Positions 52,640-61,467 of a stretch of 64,000 nucleotides of DNA are shown here, one piece after another. The stretch spans positions 62,001 to 126,000 of the forward strand of contig NZ_CANLYD010000001.1 in assembly GCF_947495315.1 (NCBI RefSeq). Direction: 5' to 3'. The DNA comes from an uncultured Aquimarina sp. Its GTDB lineage: Bacteria > Bacteroidota > Bacteroidia > Flavobacteriales > Flavobacteriaceae. Position numbers and translations under genes: made by a program. Position 1 is the stretch's first letter, and each line of letters starts with the position of its first letter. The notes beneath the pieces were generated by a model. The model saw only the letters and a program-made list of their open reading frames with translations. It had not been told where the DNA came from and did no database searches.

Positions 52640-54247
52640 TTATTTCCCTTTGATATAATTTATGCTAACAGTTGCCAAATCAGAATCAGGAAATTTAGAA
52701 AAATAATTTGGGTTACTTTCTAATCCTACTTCTCTAATAATCTTAAGAAAAGAATCTATTTCTAAAATATACTGGTCAGAAAATCCGTGAGTTGCATCAT
52801 AAGCGGTGGCAGCAGTACTACCTATATTTTTAGCAGCTGTGTCAGGCGGAATGGTATGTAGTTCTATAACAATTAATCCGAATTTTGAGATATGCGGAGC
52901 CCATTTTTTAAAATGATCTTTCAGATTGCGTTCTACATCATCATTATGTAATAATTTTCCTCTAAAAGCGAATGCTCCCGTAGAGTTGCTAGGTGCGTCT
53001 AGTATTGCTATGGGGTCGCTCCAGATTCTGTTATGGTCTAGAAAAGTTCTTACCGATAAAAGATCTCTTAGTTCGATTTTATAGTTTTCTTTTAAATCTT
53101 TTTTCAAGAGATCGGGATCGCTAATGTCACCCCAGATTACTTTGGCCCATATATCTGCCTGAATCAAGTTAGCTCTGGTAACTTTAAGAGCCGCTTTATT
53201 ATAATCTGCACCAACTAAAAATAAAGGATGATCATCCAGGTGTTTTCCTCTTAATGTTTTAGATGCTATAATCTCAAAAAGATGGATCAAAAAAGCACCA
53301 TTACCACATCCCATGTCTAATATTCCTTTAGGTTGTTCATCTAATGGTTTATTGAATAAACTGATGATGATTTCGTCAATTTTTTTGAAATAAGTAGTGT
53401 GGGCGCCACCACTTCCCCAAACATTCATTTCGCGATCTACATGAATTTCATCGGTATGATGAGTAGGATTCCATAAAACTTCCGGATTACCAAATAATAA
53501 AGCATCCATCTGCCTAAACATAGGAATGTAGGAGACTGTCACCCCATATGCGGTTGCTCTTTTAGCAAAAAATAGTCCTTTATTAGTGAATGTATAATTT
53601 TCTTTGTTTTTAAGAAACCACCCTAAATAACTTAAGAAGGTGAGGATGGTGTCGAAACTTTCTGGAAAACGATGATATTCGTCTGCGCTAAAAGATGCTT
53701 CCATAAAATATTTATGGAACATTCCACCCATTCCAAGACGTACTACCGTTGGTCCCACCAGAATACCTTCAATATGTTTAAGGATTTGATGTTGAATAGT
53801 ATTTGTCAATTGATCTTCAGGAGCAGGTAACTCTAATCTATTCTGATAGGGTTTAAATAGTTTTTCTAACTTTTTAAACGGTTCTAATTCGAATTTCCTC
53901 CTATGGAATTTACCAGAATATTCAAGAAGATTAACAACACCTTCATACAAATGAAAATGATCAAAAGCTATTCCTGTATATTGATTTATGGAAACAATAG
54001 GTATGTTTTTTTTAATTTTATAGTCTAGCCATCCTTGTGATGACAACATTCGTAGTCCTACATTCAGATATCCTTCATTTCCTCTAAATTCTTTCGCAAT
54101 TTCTGATACAGTTATAGTTTTATGTAGGATTATATAATCAGTAACTTTCTTTTTGAATAAAGAATAAGCTACCGGCGCTACAGCAATTCCGTCTAAATGC
54201 CTAAATAGTTCTTCTCGGAATATTTGTTTTTCCTGTTTTGTGAGCAT
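52640..54247 (-). CDS. Class I SAM-dependent methyltransferase with repeated winged-helix-like N-part
   Basis: This 535-residue protein has a SAM-binding motif I, DMGCGNGAF, at 311-319, followed by VGADYNKAAL (motif II) and a DH-containing stretch (RTFLDHNRIW). The N-terminal half has two helical segments of similar layout (about 15-80 and 155-230), each with G(I)xVxP at the start and a LGW or QGW turn, resembling duplicated winged helices as in O-methyltransferase dimerisation domains. The substrate is unknown. No biosynthetic neighbours are seen. Confidence 0.82.
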   Translation of the reverse strand: MLTKQEKQIFREELFRHLDGIAVAPVAYSLFKKKVTDYIILHKTITVSEIAKEFRGNEGYLNVGLRMLSSQGWLDYKIKKNIPIVSINQYTGIAFDHFHLYEGVVNLLEYSGKFHRRKFELEPFKKLEKLFKPYQNRLELPAPEDQLTNTIQHQILKHIEGILVGPTVVRLGMGGMFHKYFMEASFSADEYHRFPESFDTILTFLSYLGWFLKNKENYTFTNKGLFFAKRATAYGVTVSYIPMFRQMDALLFGNPEVLWNPTHHTDEIHVDREMNVWGSGGAHTTYFKKIDEIIISLFNKPLDEQPKGILDMGCGNGAFLIHLFEIIASKTLRGKHLDDHPLFLVGADYNKAALKVTRANLIQADIWAKVIWGDISDPDLLKKDLKENYKIELRDLLSVRTFLDHNRIWSDPIAILDAPSNSTGAFAFRGKLLHNDDVERNLKDHFKKWAPHISKFGLIVIELHTIPPDTAAKNIGSTAATAYDATHGFSDQYILEIDSFLKIIREVGLESNPNYFSKFPDSDLATVSINYIKGK

Positions 54248-54326
54248 GAATACTTAATTGGTTGTTAGTTGAGATACTACTTGAAAGCCTCATCCAAATT
54301 AAGCATTTATTTTTGAAGATGATATG

Positions 54327-54590
54327 CTATACTTGCTTATTTCCTGATGGTTTATCTTTTTTCGCAGGCATGGGGCCTCTAAGGTGGATCACAAGTCCAT
54401 TTAAGAAATTACGTAGGATTTGATCACCACATTCCATGTATTTGGGATGATTTTCGTTTCTGAAAATAGCTCCAAGTTCACTTTTGGTGACCTTAAAATC
54501 TACTAACGAGCAGATTTTTACAATATCGTCATCACGTAATTTGTGCGCTACTCGTAATTTCTTAAAAATATCGTTGTTAGTTAATCCCAT
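54327..54590 (-). CDS. DUF1456 (YehS-like) protein
   Basis: This 87-residue protein carries one copy of the YehS module (MGLTNNDIFKKLRVAHKLRDDDIVKICSLVDFKVTKSELGAIFRNENHPKY), followed by a short basic tail. E. coli YehS has two such modules and is about twice as long, so this is a half-length form. Function unknown. It is transcribed divergently from the TerB gene. Confidence 0.85.
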   Translation of the reverse strand: MGLTNNDIFKKLRVAHKLRDDDIVKICSLVDFKVTKSELGAIFRNENHPKYMECGDQILRNFLNGLVIHLRGPMPAKKDKPSGNKQV

Positions 54591-54690
54591 AAGGCAAAGG
54601 TACTTTTTTAAATGAGTACAAAGAAAAAAATATCGATTATGTTCCGTAAGAAATATGTTTATAAGATATTTGCATACCTAAAATTTCATA

Positions 54691-55092
54691 ATGTATAGTA
54701 AGGAAGAGAAATTGAGTTTGTTGTCAGAAATGATAGAATTCGCAAAGGCTGATAAGAAAATAAAAGATGAGGAGTATAATTTTATTTTAGCAGTAGCTTC
54801 TCAGCTTGAAATAACAGAAGAAGAGATTGGTCATTTAGTGCGTAACAATGCAGAGAAGAAAAATCTTCAGCCAGAATCACAAAGAATATTACAATTTCAC
54901 AGATTAATTTTGTTGATGAATGTAGACCAGGAAACTACTCAAACAGAAATTCATAAGATTAGAGAAATGGGATTGCATATGGGGTTACGACCGGAGGCTA
55001 TAGATACTGTCTTAAAGGAAATGCATAATTATCCCAATAAGGTAATTCCGCCAAAAGAATTGATTACAATCTTTACTAGGTTTTATAACTAA
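54691..55092 (+). CDS. TerB-family protein
   Basis: This 133-residue all-helical protein has the TerB pattern LSLLSEMIEFAKADKKIKDEEYNFILAVASQLEITEEE. TerB domains bind metal and occur in tellurite and stress systems, but single-domain forms like this have no fixed role. It is a lone gene with a strong terminator. Confidence 0.88.
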   Translation: MYSKEEKLSLLSEMIEFAKADKKIKDEEYNFILAVASQLEITEEEIGHLVRNNAEKKNLQPESQRILQFHRLILLMNVDQETTQTEIHKIREMGLHMGLRPEAIDTVLKEMHNYPNKVIPPKELITIFTRFYN

Positions 55093-55120
55093 TCTTATAA
55101 GTATTCAGGATATTATAAAT

Positions 55121-55153
55121 ATTAAACCCTCAAGATCCACTTGAGGGTTTAAT
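55121..55153 (+). terminator. Rho-independent terminator after the TerB gene
   Basis: A perfect 14-bp stem, ATTAAACCCTCAAG and CTTGAGGGTTTAAT, with a 5-base loop and T-rich tail. Confidence 0.9.
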
Positions 55154-55190
55154 ATTTTATGCGCTTTTGTCATTAAAAAAACACAATAAA

Positions 55191-55227
55191 TGTCAAAATG
55201 ACATCTTTTAGTTGTGTCAAAGTGACA
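55191..55227 (+). promoter_or_regulatory. Two TGTCA-N3-TGACA palindromes upstream of hsp20
   Basis: TGTCAAAATGACA (55191-55203) and TGTCAAAGTGACA (55215-55227) have centres 24 bp apart. Extra TGTC half-sites flank them. They lie 21-57 bp upstream of a -24/-12-like element, as activator sites for a sigma-54 enhancer protein or as repressor sites. Confidence 0.65.
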
Positions 55228-55247
55228 AAATGTCTTAAAAATAGCAA

Positions 55248-55264
55248 TGGAATTCTAATTGCTA
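55248..55264 (+). promoter_or_regulatory. Sigma-54-like -24/-12 promoter of hsp20
   Basis: TGG, 10 bases, then GC in TGGAATTCTAATTGCTA gives the exact GG-N10-GC spacing of RpoN promoters with TTGC at -12; the CAC part of the -24 box is not matched. Confidence 0.5.
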
Positions 55265-55312
55265 TATACTCATTGAATTTAAAATATAGAATAACTTAAA
55301 AAATATAATACA

Positions 55313-55744
55313 ATGAGTTTAGTAAAAAGAACAGACAGATTACCATTTATTCTTGATGATATTCTTAATACCGATTGGTTTGGTGGAACTAGTAATGGGC
55401 AAAAAATTGGTTTTAATACACCTGCAGTGAATGTAAAAGAATCCGATATTGATTTTGTAATCGAACTTGCTGCGCCAGGATTGGTAAAAGAAGATTTTGA
55501 TATAGAATTAGATAATGATGTATTAACAATTTCTTCTGAAGTTAAAAAAGAAACTACTGAAGAAAAAGATAATTACACTAGAAAAGAATTTGGTTACAGT
55601 GCGTTTAAGCGTTCATTTACCTTACCGGATACTGTAAATATTGTTGATATTTTAGCTTCTTATGATAACGGAATTTTATCGGTAAAACTTCCTAAAAAAG
55701 AAGAAGCTAAGGTTCAACCTAAGAGATTGATAGAAATTTCATAA
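55313..55744 (+). CDS. Hsp20/alpha-crystallin small heat-shock protein
   Basis: This 143-residue protein has an alpha-crystallin domain over about 38-130 (PAVNVKESDIDFVIELAAPGLVKEDFDIELDNDVLTIS, FKRSFTLPDTVN and NGILSVKLPKKEE). It acts as an ATP-independent holdase forming oligomers. The upstream region carries two palindromes and a sigma-54-like promoter. It is a single gene with its own terminator. Confidence 0.95.
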   Translation: MSLVKRTDRLPFILDDILNTDWFGGTSNGQKIGFNTPAVNVKESDIDFVIELAAPGLVKEDFDIELDNDVLTISSEVKKETTEEKDNYTRKEFGYSAFKRSFTLPDTVNIVDILASYDNGILSVKLPKKEEAKVQPKRLIEIS

Positions 55745-55771
55745 GTTGATTTTTAGTTAGTTAATGTTGCG

Positions 55772-55802
55772 AAAACGCCTTCCAGAAATGGAGGGCGTTT
55801 TT
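55772..55802 (+). terminator. Rho-independent terminator after hsp20
   Basis: AACGCCTTCC and GGAGGGCGTT (one G-U pair) with loop AGAAAT and a T-run. Confidence 0.85.
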
Positions 55803-55878
55803 ATGTTTTGAAGAATGTTACTCGGATGTAGTTTCTCTTTAGTTTTCTGTAAATTATTGTAATATGGAATTTTTTTTG

Positions 55879-55902
55879 TATCATTGTGATATCAAAATGA
55901 TA
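55879..55902. promoter_or_regulatory. Tandem overlapping TATCA-N3-TGATA operator
   Basis: TATCATTGTGATA (55879-55891) and TATCAAAATGATA (55890-55902) are perfect palindromes overlapping by two bases, centres 11 bp apart, so two dimers would bind on one face. They end 5 bases before the SPFH start codon. The small ribbon-helix-helix protein of this operon is a candidate autoregulator. Confidence 0.65.
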
Positions 55903-55907
55903 TTATT

Positions 55908-56762
55908 ATGCAAAATGAAAAAAATTTGAAATCAAGTAATGGTTATGTAATGTTGCTTGTATTACTATTAACAATAGTCGGAACGATTCTAGGTGTAGTA
56001 ATTACCAAGAATTTATTGTTTTTAATTTTTATAGTAGTAATAATCCTAATTATTAAAGGCTTTTTTACAGTGAATCCTAATAGTTCTAAAGTGATGGTTC
56101 TTTTTGGAGCATATAAAGGAACTGTAAAGGAAAATGGATTCTTTTGGGCTAATCCATTTTATACAAAACAAAGAATTTCATTAAGGGCTAGAAACTTTTA
56201 TAGTGAGCGAGTAAAAGTGAATGATAAAATTGGTAATCCGATTTTGATTAATGTAATTTTGGTATGGAAAGTAAGTGATACTTATAAAGCGGCTTTCGAT
56301 GTGGATCATTATGAAGATTTTGTGAGAGTGCAAACAGATGCCGCAGTTAGAAAATTGGCAGGTTCTTATCCATATGATAACTTTGCTGAAGGTGAAGTTG
56401 AAGTAACACTGTTATCCGGTATGGATGAAGTGAATGAAGCTTTGGAAAATGAAATTACCGAGCGATTATTGATAGCCGGAATAGAGGTAATGGAAGCAAG
56501 AATAGGATATTTGGCCTACGCCCCGGAAATAGCAAGTTCCATGTTAAAGAGACAGCAAGCCGTGGCTATAGTCGCTGCTCGTAAAAAGATAGTAGAAGGA
56601 GCTGTTGGGATGGTAGAGGATGCGTTAATTCAGTTATCTGAAGATAAAATTATTGATTTTGATGATGATAAGAAAGCATCTATGGTAAGCAATTTAATGG
56701 TAGTATTGTGCGGTGATAAGGAGGCGACTCCCGTTATTAATACAGGAACATTACATTCATAA
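55908..56762 (+). CDS. SPFH/band-7 domain membrane protein
   Basis: This 284-residue protein has two N-terminal hydrophobic segments (about 13-52), then an SPFH domain (about 60-245) beginning FFTVNPNSSKVMVLFGAYKGTVKENGFFWANPF, with VQTDAAVRKLAGSYPYDN and a coiled-coil-like KRQQAVAIVAARKKIVEGA. SPFH proteins scaffold membrane microdomains. The ribbon-helix-helix gene follows 3 bases later, a pairing that recurs in bacteria. Confidence 0.92.
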   Translation: MQNEKNLKSSNGYVMLLVLLLTIVGTILGVVITKNLLFLIFIVVIILIIKGFFTVNPNSSKVMVLFGAYKGTVKENGFFWANPFYTKQRISLRARNFYSERVKVNDKIGNPILINVILVWKVSDTYKAAFDVDHYEDFVRVQTDAAVRKLAGSYPYDNFAEGEVEVTLLSGMDEVNEALENEITERLLIAGIEVMEARIGYLAYAPEIASSMLKRQQAVAIVAARKKIVEGAVGMVEDALIQLSEDKIIDFDDDKKASMVSNLMVVLCGDKEATPVINTGTLHS

Positions 56763-56765
56763 TTT

Positions 56766-56951
56766 ATGAGTAAGAAAAAATCATTTGTCCTTAGAATATC
56801 CCCAGAAACTTTTGAGTTAATCGAAAAATGGGCAGATGATGAGTTTCGTAGCGTTAATGGACAATTAGAATGGATGATTCATAAAAGTCTTAAAGATGCT
56901 AAACGTTTAAAATCAAAAAATAGAGATGATGATGCTTCAGATGAAAAATAA
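56766..56951 (+). CDS. Arc-family ribbon-helix-helix DNA-binding protein
   Basis: This 61-residue protein starts MSKKKSFVLRISPETFELIE, with the strand-helix-helix pattern of Arc/MetJ proteins (second helix SVNGQLEWMIHKSL) and a charged tail. It should bind DNA as a dimer. The tandem palindromes before the SPFH gene are suitable targets. No toxin gene accompanies it. Confidence 0.85.
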   Translation: MSKKKSFVLRISPETFELIEKWADDEFRSVNGQLEWMIHKSLKDAKRLKSKNRDDDASDEK

Positions 56952-57422
56952 TTATAACTTATTTCCGTAATAACAATCTGTAGAAAGCGCTTTAGAATAA
57001 CTGGTTTTAGAATCTAAATCCATAATAAGATACGTCTCTTTTTTTAGTTTTATCTCTATTCTATTTTGTTTCCAATAGACTTTTATATCTTTAGATCTAA
57101 GATTTTTAATATAACTATATTTGTTTGCGAAATTGGTAGTTAGAGGAGGTGCGTTCCCATTTTTAGTAGCTTCTTTTGGGCTAATTGTAATAGATTCCGG
57201 ATCTACGACAGAACAAAGAAAACCATCAAAATCAATTCCTTGTTTATCAGGATTCAATACATATACCCATACAGAGTATTCATCTTCTTCAATCATTAAG
57301 GTTCTACCAGATATAGGATCTGTAGAGGTGATGAAAATACCATCTACGGAGCTTTCTGACCTTGTTTTTGGAGCGCCTATGGCAAATACACTAGTAAATA
57401 TTGATAATAAAATTAGTTTCAT
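56952..57422 (-). CDS. Secreted protein of unknown function
   Basis: This 156-residue protein has a short signal peptide (MKLILLSIFTSVFAIGA). The mature part is strand-rich, with two Cys (FLCSVV and DCYYG) that could pair. No family is recognised. It converges on the ribbon-helix-helix gene with no spacer between the stop codons. Confidence 0.65.
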   Translation of the reverse strand: MKLILLSIFTSVFAIGAPKTRSESSVDGIFITSTDPISGRTLMIEEDEYSVWVYVLNPDKQGIDFDGFLCSVVDPESITISPKEATKNGNAPPLTTNFANKYSYIKNLRSKDIKVYWKQNRIEIKLKKETYLIMDLDSKTSYSKALSTDCYYGNKL

Positions 57423-57453
57423 TTAGGGCATACTTTATATTATTCATAATTGT

Positions 57454-57474
57454 AGCAAGTATAATGTACTTGCT
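57454..57474. repeat. 8-bp inverted repeat upstream of the secreted-protein gene
   Basis: AGCAAGTA and TACTTGCT flank TAATG. A wider pair, TTAGGGC (57423-57429) and GCCCTAA (57491-57497), encloses it, so a nested stem could form in the leader of the leftward gene. The rest of 57475-57696 shows no gene. Confidence 0.4.
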
Positions 57475-57696
57475 TTGTTATAAGTTTTAAGCCCTAATAA
57501 TAAAATGAATCTAGATCAAATGAAGAATACTATCTTAAATTATGATCCAGATGATTTGTGTAGGTTACGAATGTAAGAAATTAATTGTAAAGTTGTATAT
57601 ATTACTACTGTATAAATTTGTGAGATTTTCCCCTCAATTTTTGACTTAAATTCATAAAAATACTTTTGGAATTATGGAACTTCAAAATAATCTCAA

Positions 57697-58329
57697 CTAA
57701 TTTTTAATTACTGTTGATGTTGTTTTGTCTAATTTGATCTTACTCACTAAGTAATGAGCAACTATAAGATTAGGAACCCAACATAACCAAGCTACAATTC
57801 TATAAGCAATTATAAAATCTCCAAACGATGCAGAAAGAATCGGTAACCAAATTCTTAAGGTAACTGCTGCAAAGCAAGCCGCCTGACTATAGTACATTAG
57901 TATTTGATGTTTATGAATTTTTCCATTTATTATATTCAGATATGCTTTAGAGGTAGTATATACCCATATAATTCCTAATGCTATAAATCCAAGAGAAGCT
58001 ATTATGCCTCCTGTAGCAAAGAAAGCAACGTAAATTCCTGTAATTCCGCTAATCAAAGCTGAGATAATATATACTTTACCAAGAAATTTATGTAGCCCTA
58101 ATTTATTGGAACGAATACGTTTACTAAATTGTACCCAGCCAATTAATAAAGCAATACCACCTAGAGCTATATGACTATAAAAAGCGATATTCCAAAGACT
58201 ATCTGCAAGTAACTCATTACTTTTAGAACTTAATAATCCAAATTTTCGATCAACAAAAAAGTAAATAAAAGGGTATAAACCAATTAAGATACTCAGTATT
58301 ATGAATATAACTCTGATCGATTTTTTCAT
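57697..58329 (-). CDS. DUF2306 membrane protein
   Basis: This 210-residue protein has about six membrane helices with HIALGGIALLIGWVQF, KLGLHKFLGKVYIISAL and GKIHKHQILMYYSQAACFAAVTLRIWLP, the conserved His residues of DUF2306 being cytochrome-like. Its role is unknown. It lies 4 bases after the reductase gene on the same strand. Confidence 0.87.
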   Translation of the reverse strand: MKKSIRVIFIILSILIGLYPFIYFFVDRKFGLLSSKSNELLADSLWNIAFYSHIALGGIALLIGWVQFSKRIRSNKLGLHKFLGKVYIISALISGITGIYVAFFATGGIIASLGFIALGIIWVYTTSKAYLNIINGKIHKHQILMYYSQAACFAAVTLRIWLPILSASFGDFIIAYRIVAWLCWVPNLIVAHYLVSKIKLDKTTSTVIKN

Positions 58330-58333
58330 GCGA

Positions 58334-59359
58334 TCAAACTAAACTTAATTTTATCGCACTTTCGGCACAAGCTAATACTGCATCTTTTGTAGAGATAGGT
58401 TGCCAGCCTAAAAGTTTTATGGCTTTGTTGTTATTAACTTTTCTTTCTGTATTCAGATCGATTAATATAGGTTTTATGGTTTTATCAATATTAGAAAATA
58501 GGCGTACTGCAAAGTCAGGTAAGGCGAACTTTGGAATTTTTTTGTTAGGATATTTTTCTCGTAATATGGATGCTACTTCTTCAAACGTCAGGAAACCAGC
58601 GGAGCCTACAAATCGCTCTCCGGAAGCTTCAGGGGCTTCCATAGCTTTTATGTGCAGATCGGCTACTGATCTAACATCTACCATATCAAAACCAATCTTT
58701 GGTATTGCAGGAGTACTTCCATCCATTGTTTTGATTACAATATTCGCTGAAGTACCAAAATCTTTTTCCAATATTGGTCCTAAAATAGCTCCAGGACAAA
58801 TAGTCGTTAACTCTAATCCACTTGTATCATTTTTAATAAAATCCCATGCGGCTCTTTCTGCGATTGTTTTACTTCGGAAATACGGAGTAGAGTCTTTCAC
58901 GTTGGAGATATCTGTCCAATCATTTTCATCAAAAATTCCTTTTCGCTTTAACTTCTCTTTTCCATAAACAATAGCTCCAGAAGATGAGGTAAGAACAACT
59001 CTTCTCAAGCCATTTCTAGAGGCTGCTTCTAAGATATGTAAAGTGCCAGTTTTGGCAGGGATAATAAGATCATCCTGATTTTTAGGTAATTCTCGTGGAA
59101 ATGGAGAAGCAATATGTATCACGTTTTGAACTTCGCTTGCGAGATCATTCCATACACTTTTATCCATTAAATCTGCTTCGGCAAAATCTAGTTTATCAAT
59201 ATTAGAAGTGTTTTCTGCAATAACTTGTTTGATTTCATTGGCTCTTTTCATATCCCTTAAAGTTCCAATAACTTCATATCCTTTGTTAAGTAATTGGATA
59301 GCGGTATGAGAACCTAAAAAACCAGTAACTCCGGTTAGTAATACTTTTTTATTTTTCAT
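58334..59359 (-). CDS. NAD(P)-dependent epimerase/dehydratase (dihydroflavonol-reductase-like)
   Basis: This 341-residue extended SDR protein has the cofactor motif GVTGFLGSHTAIQLL (about 9-23), HIASPFP, the catalytic SSSG... and YFRSK (YxxxK) at about 160-164, and CPGAILGP. It probably reduces a carbonyl on a small molecule. It is the third gene of a leftward run after the LytS/LytTR genes, 23 bases downstream of the regulator. Confidence 0.9.
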   Translation of the reverse strand: MKNKKVLLTGVTGFLGSHTAIQLLNKGYEVIGTLRDMKRANEIKQVIAENTSNIDKLDFAEADLMDKSVWNDLASEVQNVIHIASPFPRELPKNQDDLIIPAKTGTLHILEAASRNGLRRVVLTSSSGAIVYGKEKLKRKGIFDENDWTDISNVKDSTPYFRSKTIAERAAWDFIKNDTSGLELTTICPGAILGPILEKDFGTSANIVIKTMDGSTPAIPKIGFDMVDVRSVADLHIKAMEAPEASGERFVGSAGFLTFEEVASILREKYPNKKIPKFALPDFAVRLFSNIDKTIKPILIDLNTERKVNNNKAIKLLGWQPISTKDAVLACAESAIKLSLV

Positions 59360-59382
59360 TTTTTTTAAATGATGTTATAATT

Positions 59383-60141
59383 TTAAAGATCCAACCACTT
59401 TTTGAAGTTAGAGGTTCGCTCTCGAGAAACAATAATTTGCTCTTCTTCTTGAGGCCTTAGTTTAAGTAATAATCGACTATTAAAATAACTATGAATTTCT
59501 ACAACTGACTTTACCGATATCATAAACTTTCTATTAATCCTGAAAAAATGAACAGGATCCAGAATATCTTCTAATTGATCTATAGAATATTCAATAGGGT
59601 ATTGCTGTCCAGTATGAGAATGTAAAAAAATCAATCCTTCGTTAGACTTAAAATAAGCAATGTCCTCTACACTAAAGGTGTTAAACTGATTACCGACCTT
59701 AATCATAAATCGCTTTTTGTATTCTTTAGAGAATAGTTTTTTGATTTTTTCTAACTTTTGTTCATCAAAAATGGCATCAGCGTTTACTTGTGTTTTTTTG
59801 TATTTATTTAGTGCATTTCTGAGATCATTTTTGTCAATTGGTTTCAGTAAATAATCCAATCCATTATATTTAAATCCTCTGATAGCATATTCATTATATG
59901 CAGTAGTGAAAATAACAGGAGGATGCTCTTCTAGCATGTCCAGAATGTCGAAACCATAACCATCATTTAGCTGAATATCCAGAAATATTAAATCTGGTTT
60001 TGGATTATTATCAAACCAGTGACGACCGTTTTCTACAGATGTAATCTGTCCGGTTATCCTTATTTCGGGAGCTAGTTCTTCAATAAGAGTTGCTAGTCGT
60101 TTAGACGCAAAATTTTCATCTTCTACAATTACTGCTGTCAT
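59383..60141 (-). CDS. LytTR-family response regulator
   Basis: This 252-residue protein has a receiver domain 1-120 with phospho-acceptor Asp55 (LIFLDIQLNDG) and acidic pocket VEDEN, and a LytTR DNA-binding domain over about 145-252 (RFMIKVGNQFNTFSVEDIAYFKS, HFFRINRKFMISV). It starts one base after the kinase stop, so the pair forms a unit. LytTR proteins bind direct repeats. Confidence 0.93.
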   Translation of the reverse strand: MTAVIVEDENFASKRLATLIEELAPEIRITGQITSVENGRHWFDNNPKPDLIFLDIQLNDGYGFDILDMLEEHPPVIFTTAYNEYAIRGFKYNGLDYLLKPIDKNDLRNALNKYKKTQVNADAIFDEQKLEKIKKLFSKEYKKRFMIKVGNQFNTFSVEDIAYFKSNEGLIFLHSHTGQQYPIEYSIDQLEDILDPVHFFRINRKFMISVKSVVEIHSYFNSRLLLKLRPQEEEQIIVSRERTSNFKKWLDL

Positions 60142-60142
60142 C

Positions 60143-61219
60143 TTATGATACTTTTACAATTGCAATTTCTTTAATATTCTTAGGAAGCAAGGGAATTGTT
60201 ACTTTAAAATACCCATTTTCGGTGTCGATAACCACTTTCTGATTAGTGTAAAATGAATATCTTTTTTCTATATTTTTAAGTCCGAGTTTTGTCGATTCTT
60301 CTTTTTGTTTTCTTACGTGTAAATTATTCTGAACAACAAGGCTATTTTTATGGATTGAAATAATATTGATTTCTAAAGGTTTTTCTTTAGAATAATAATT
60401 GTGTTTTAGAGCATTTTCGACTAACATTTGTAGCGAAAGTGTTGGAATCACAAAATCTTTTGGATTAACCGAAATATGTGTAGAGATGGTTAGTGCTCCT
60501 TCATGTCTGATATTCATCATAAAGATAAAAGAATCTAAAAAGTTCAATTCTTTTTCTAAACTTACCAGATCTTCTTCACGATTATCCAGAATATATCGAT
60601 AACAAGTAGCTAATCTCGAAACAAAATCGGAGGCCAGATCTCTATCCTCATACATAAGAGAAGTCAATGTATTCAGACTATTAAATAAGAAATGTGGGCT
60701 TATTTGGTTTTTTAGAGATTTGTATTTTGAAGTCATTATTTCTTTCTGAAGATCGTTCATCTTATTTTCTATTTCTTTTTTCTGTTGTAAAGAATGATAA
60801 AATAAGTTGAAGATGATTAAGGCAAAACCAAGAATGGCAGCTCTAAAAAAATCAATCCTAAAACGTAACCAAGGGTCATCCGCATCAATCTGACAAATTT
60901 GATCTAACTGAAAAATCGCTAAATAATATACTAATGCCGATATAGGAAGACAAATCGCTAGGTTGATTAGTAAGACCTTAACTCCTCCTGCTAGATCAAG
61001 CCCGCCACCTGTTTTCGATTGTTGCCTTTTTACTAGCCAGTCATTACTTTCCCAAGCAAGCATGAATAGAAAGAAAGCACTACAGTAATAAAAAACACCA
61101 GGAGCATCAAAAATGTTGTCTTTTTCATCATGTACAATGGTAAGTTTTATTAAGAAGTATATCACATTAATAATGAGAACTCTTATTCCTAACTTTTTTA
61201 TGGTATTTTTTTTTAGCAT
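60143..61219 (-). CDS. LytS-type sensor histidine kinase
   Basis: This 358-residue protein starts at the ATG of MLKKNTIKKLGIRV; the frame extends 15 codons to a TTG, less likely. Four membrane helices span about 10-145. A His-kinase domain with His176 in QISPHFLFNSLN follows, then an ATPase part with ALKHNYYSKEKP (N box) and GLKNIEKR. It acts with the LytTR regulator that follows. Confidence 0.9.
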   Translation of the reverse strand: MLKKNTIKKLGIRVLIINVIYFLIKLTIVHDEKDNIFDAPGVFYYCSAFFLFMLAWESNDWLVKRQQSKTGGGLDLAGGVKVLLINLAICLPISALVYYLAIFQLDQICQIDADDPWLRFRIDFFRAAILGFALIIFNLFYHSLQQKKEIENKMNDLQKEIMTSKYKSLKNQISPHFLFNSLNTLTSLMYEDRDLASDFVSRLATCYRYILDNREEDLVSLEKELNFLDSFIFMMNIRHEGALTISTHISVNPKDFVIPTLSLQMLVENALKHNYYSKEKPLEINIISIHKNSLVVQNNLHVRKQKEESTKLGLKNIEKRYSFYTNQKVVIDTENGYFKVTIPLLPKNIKEIAIVKVS

Positions 61220-61467
61220 AGAAAATCTAAATAGTACTGCTAAAGATACATAACTACAGACCAAGTTATATGTTACATTTTCTTGAATTGTTAAAATATT
61301 AGTTGAACTGTAGTAAAAGTCATTTCATCTGAAAATAGGAGAAAATCAATAACTAAAATAGATTCAATAGTGATTTTAGACACTTCAATAGCAAAATTAA
61401 CAGCTCTACTATTTTGTCTTGTCAGATTATGATCAAGTTGGCAGATTTGAGTAAAATCAACAACATT

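Noticed and set aside
55313..56951. SPFH/ribbon-helix-helix pair as a toxin-antitoxin module
   Set aside because: The small protein resembles Arc regulators, but the SPFH partner is a membrane scaffold type with no toxin motif.
57503..57574. Short frame MNLDQMKNTILNYDPDDLCRL (23 codons) upstream of the secreted-protein gene
   Set aside because: Too short, without promoter or recognisable family; possibly a gene-start fragment but not supportable.
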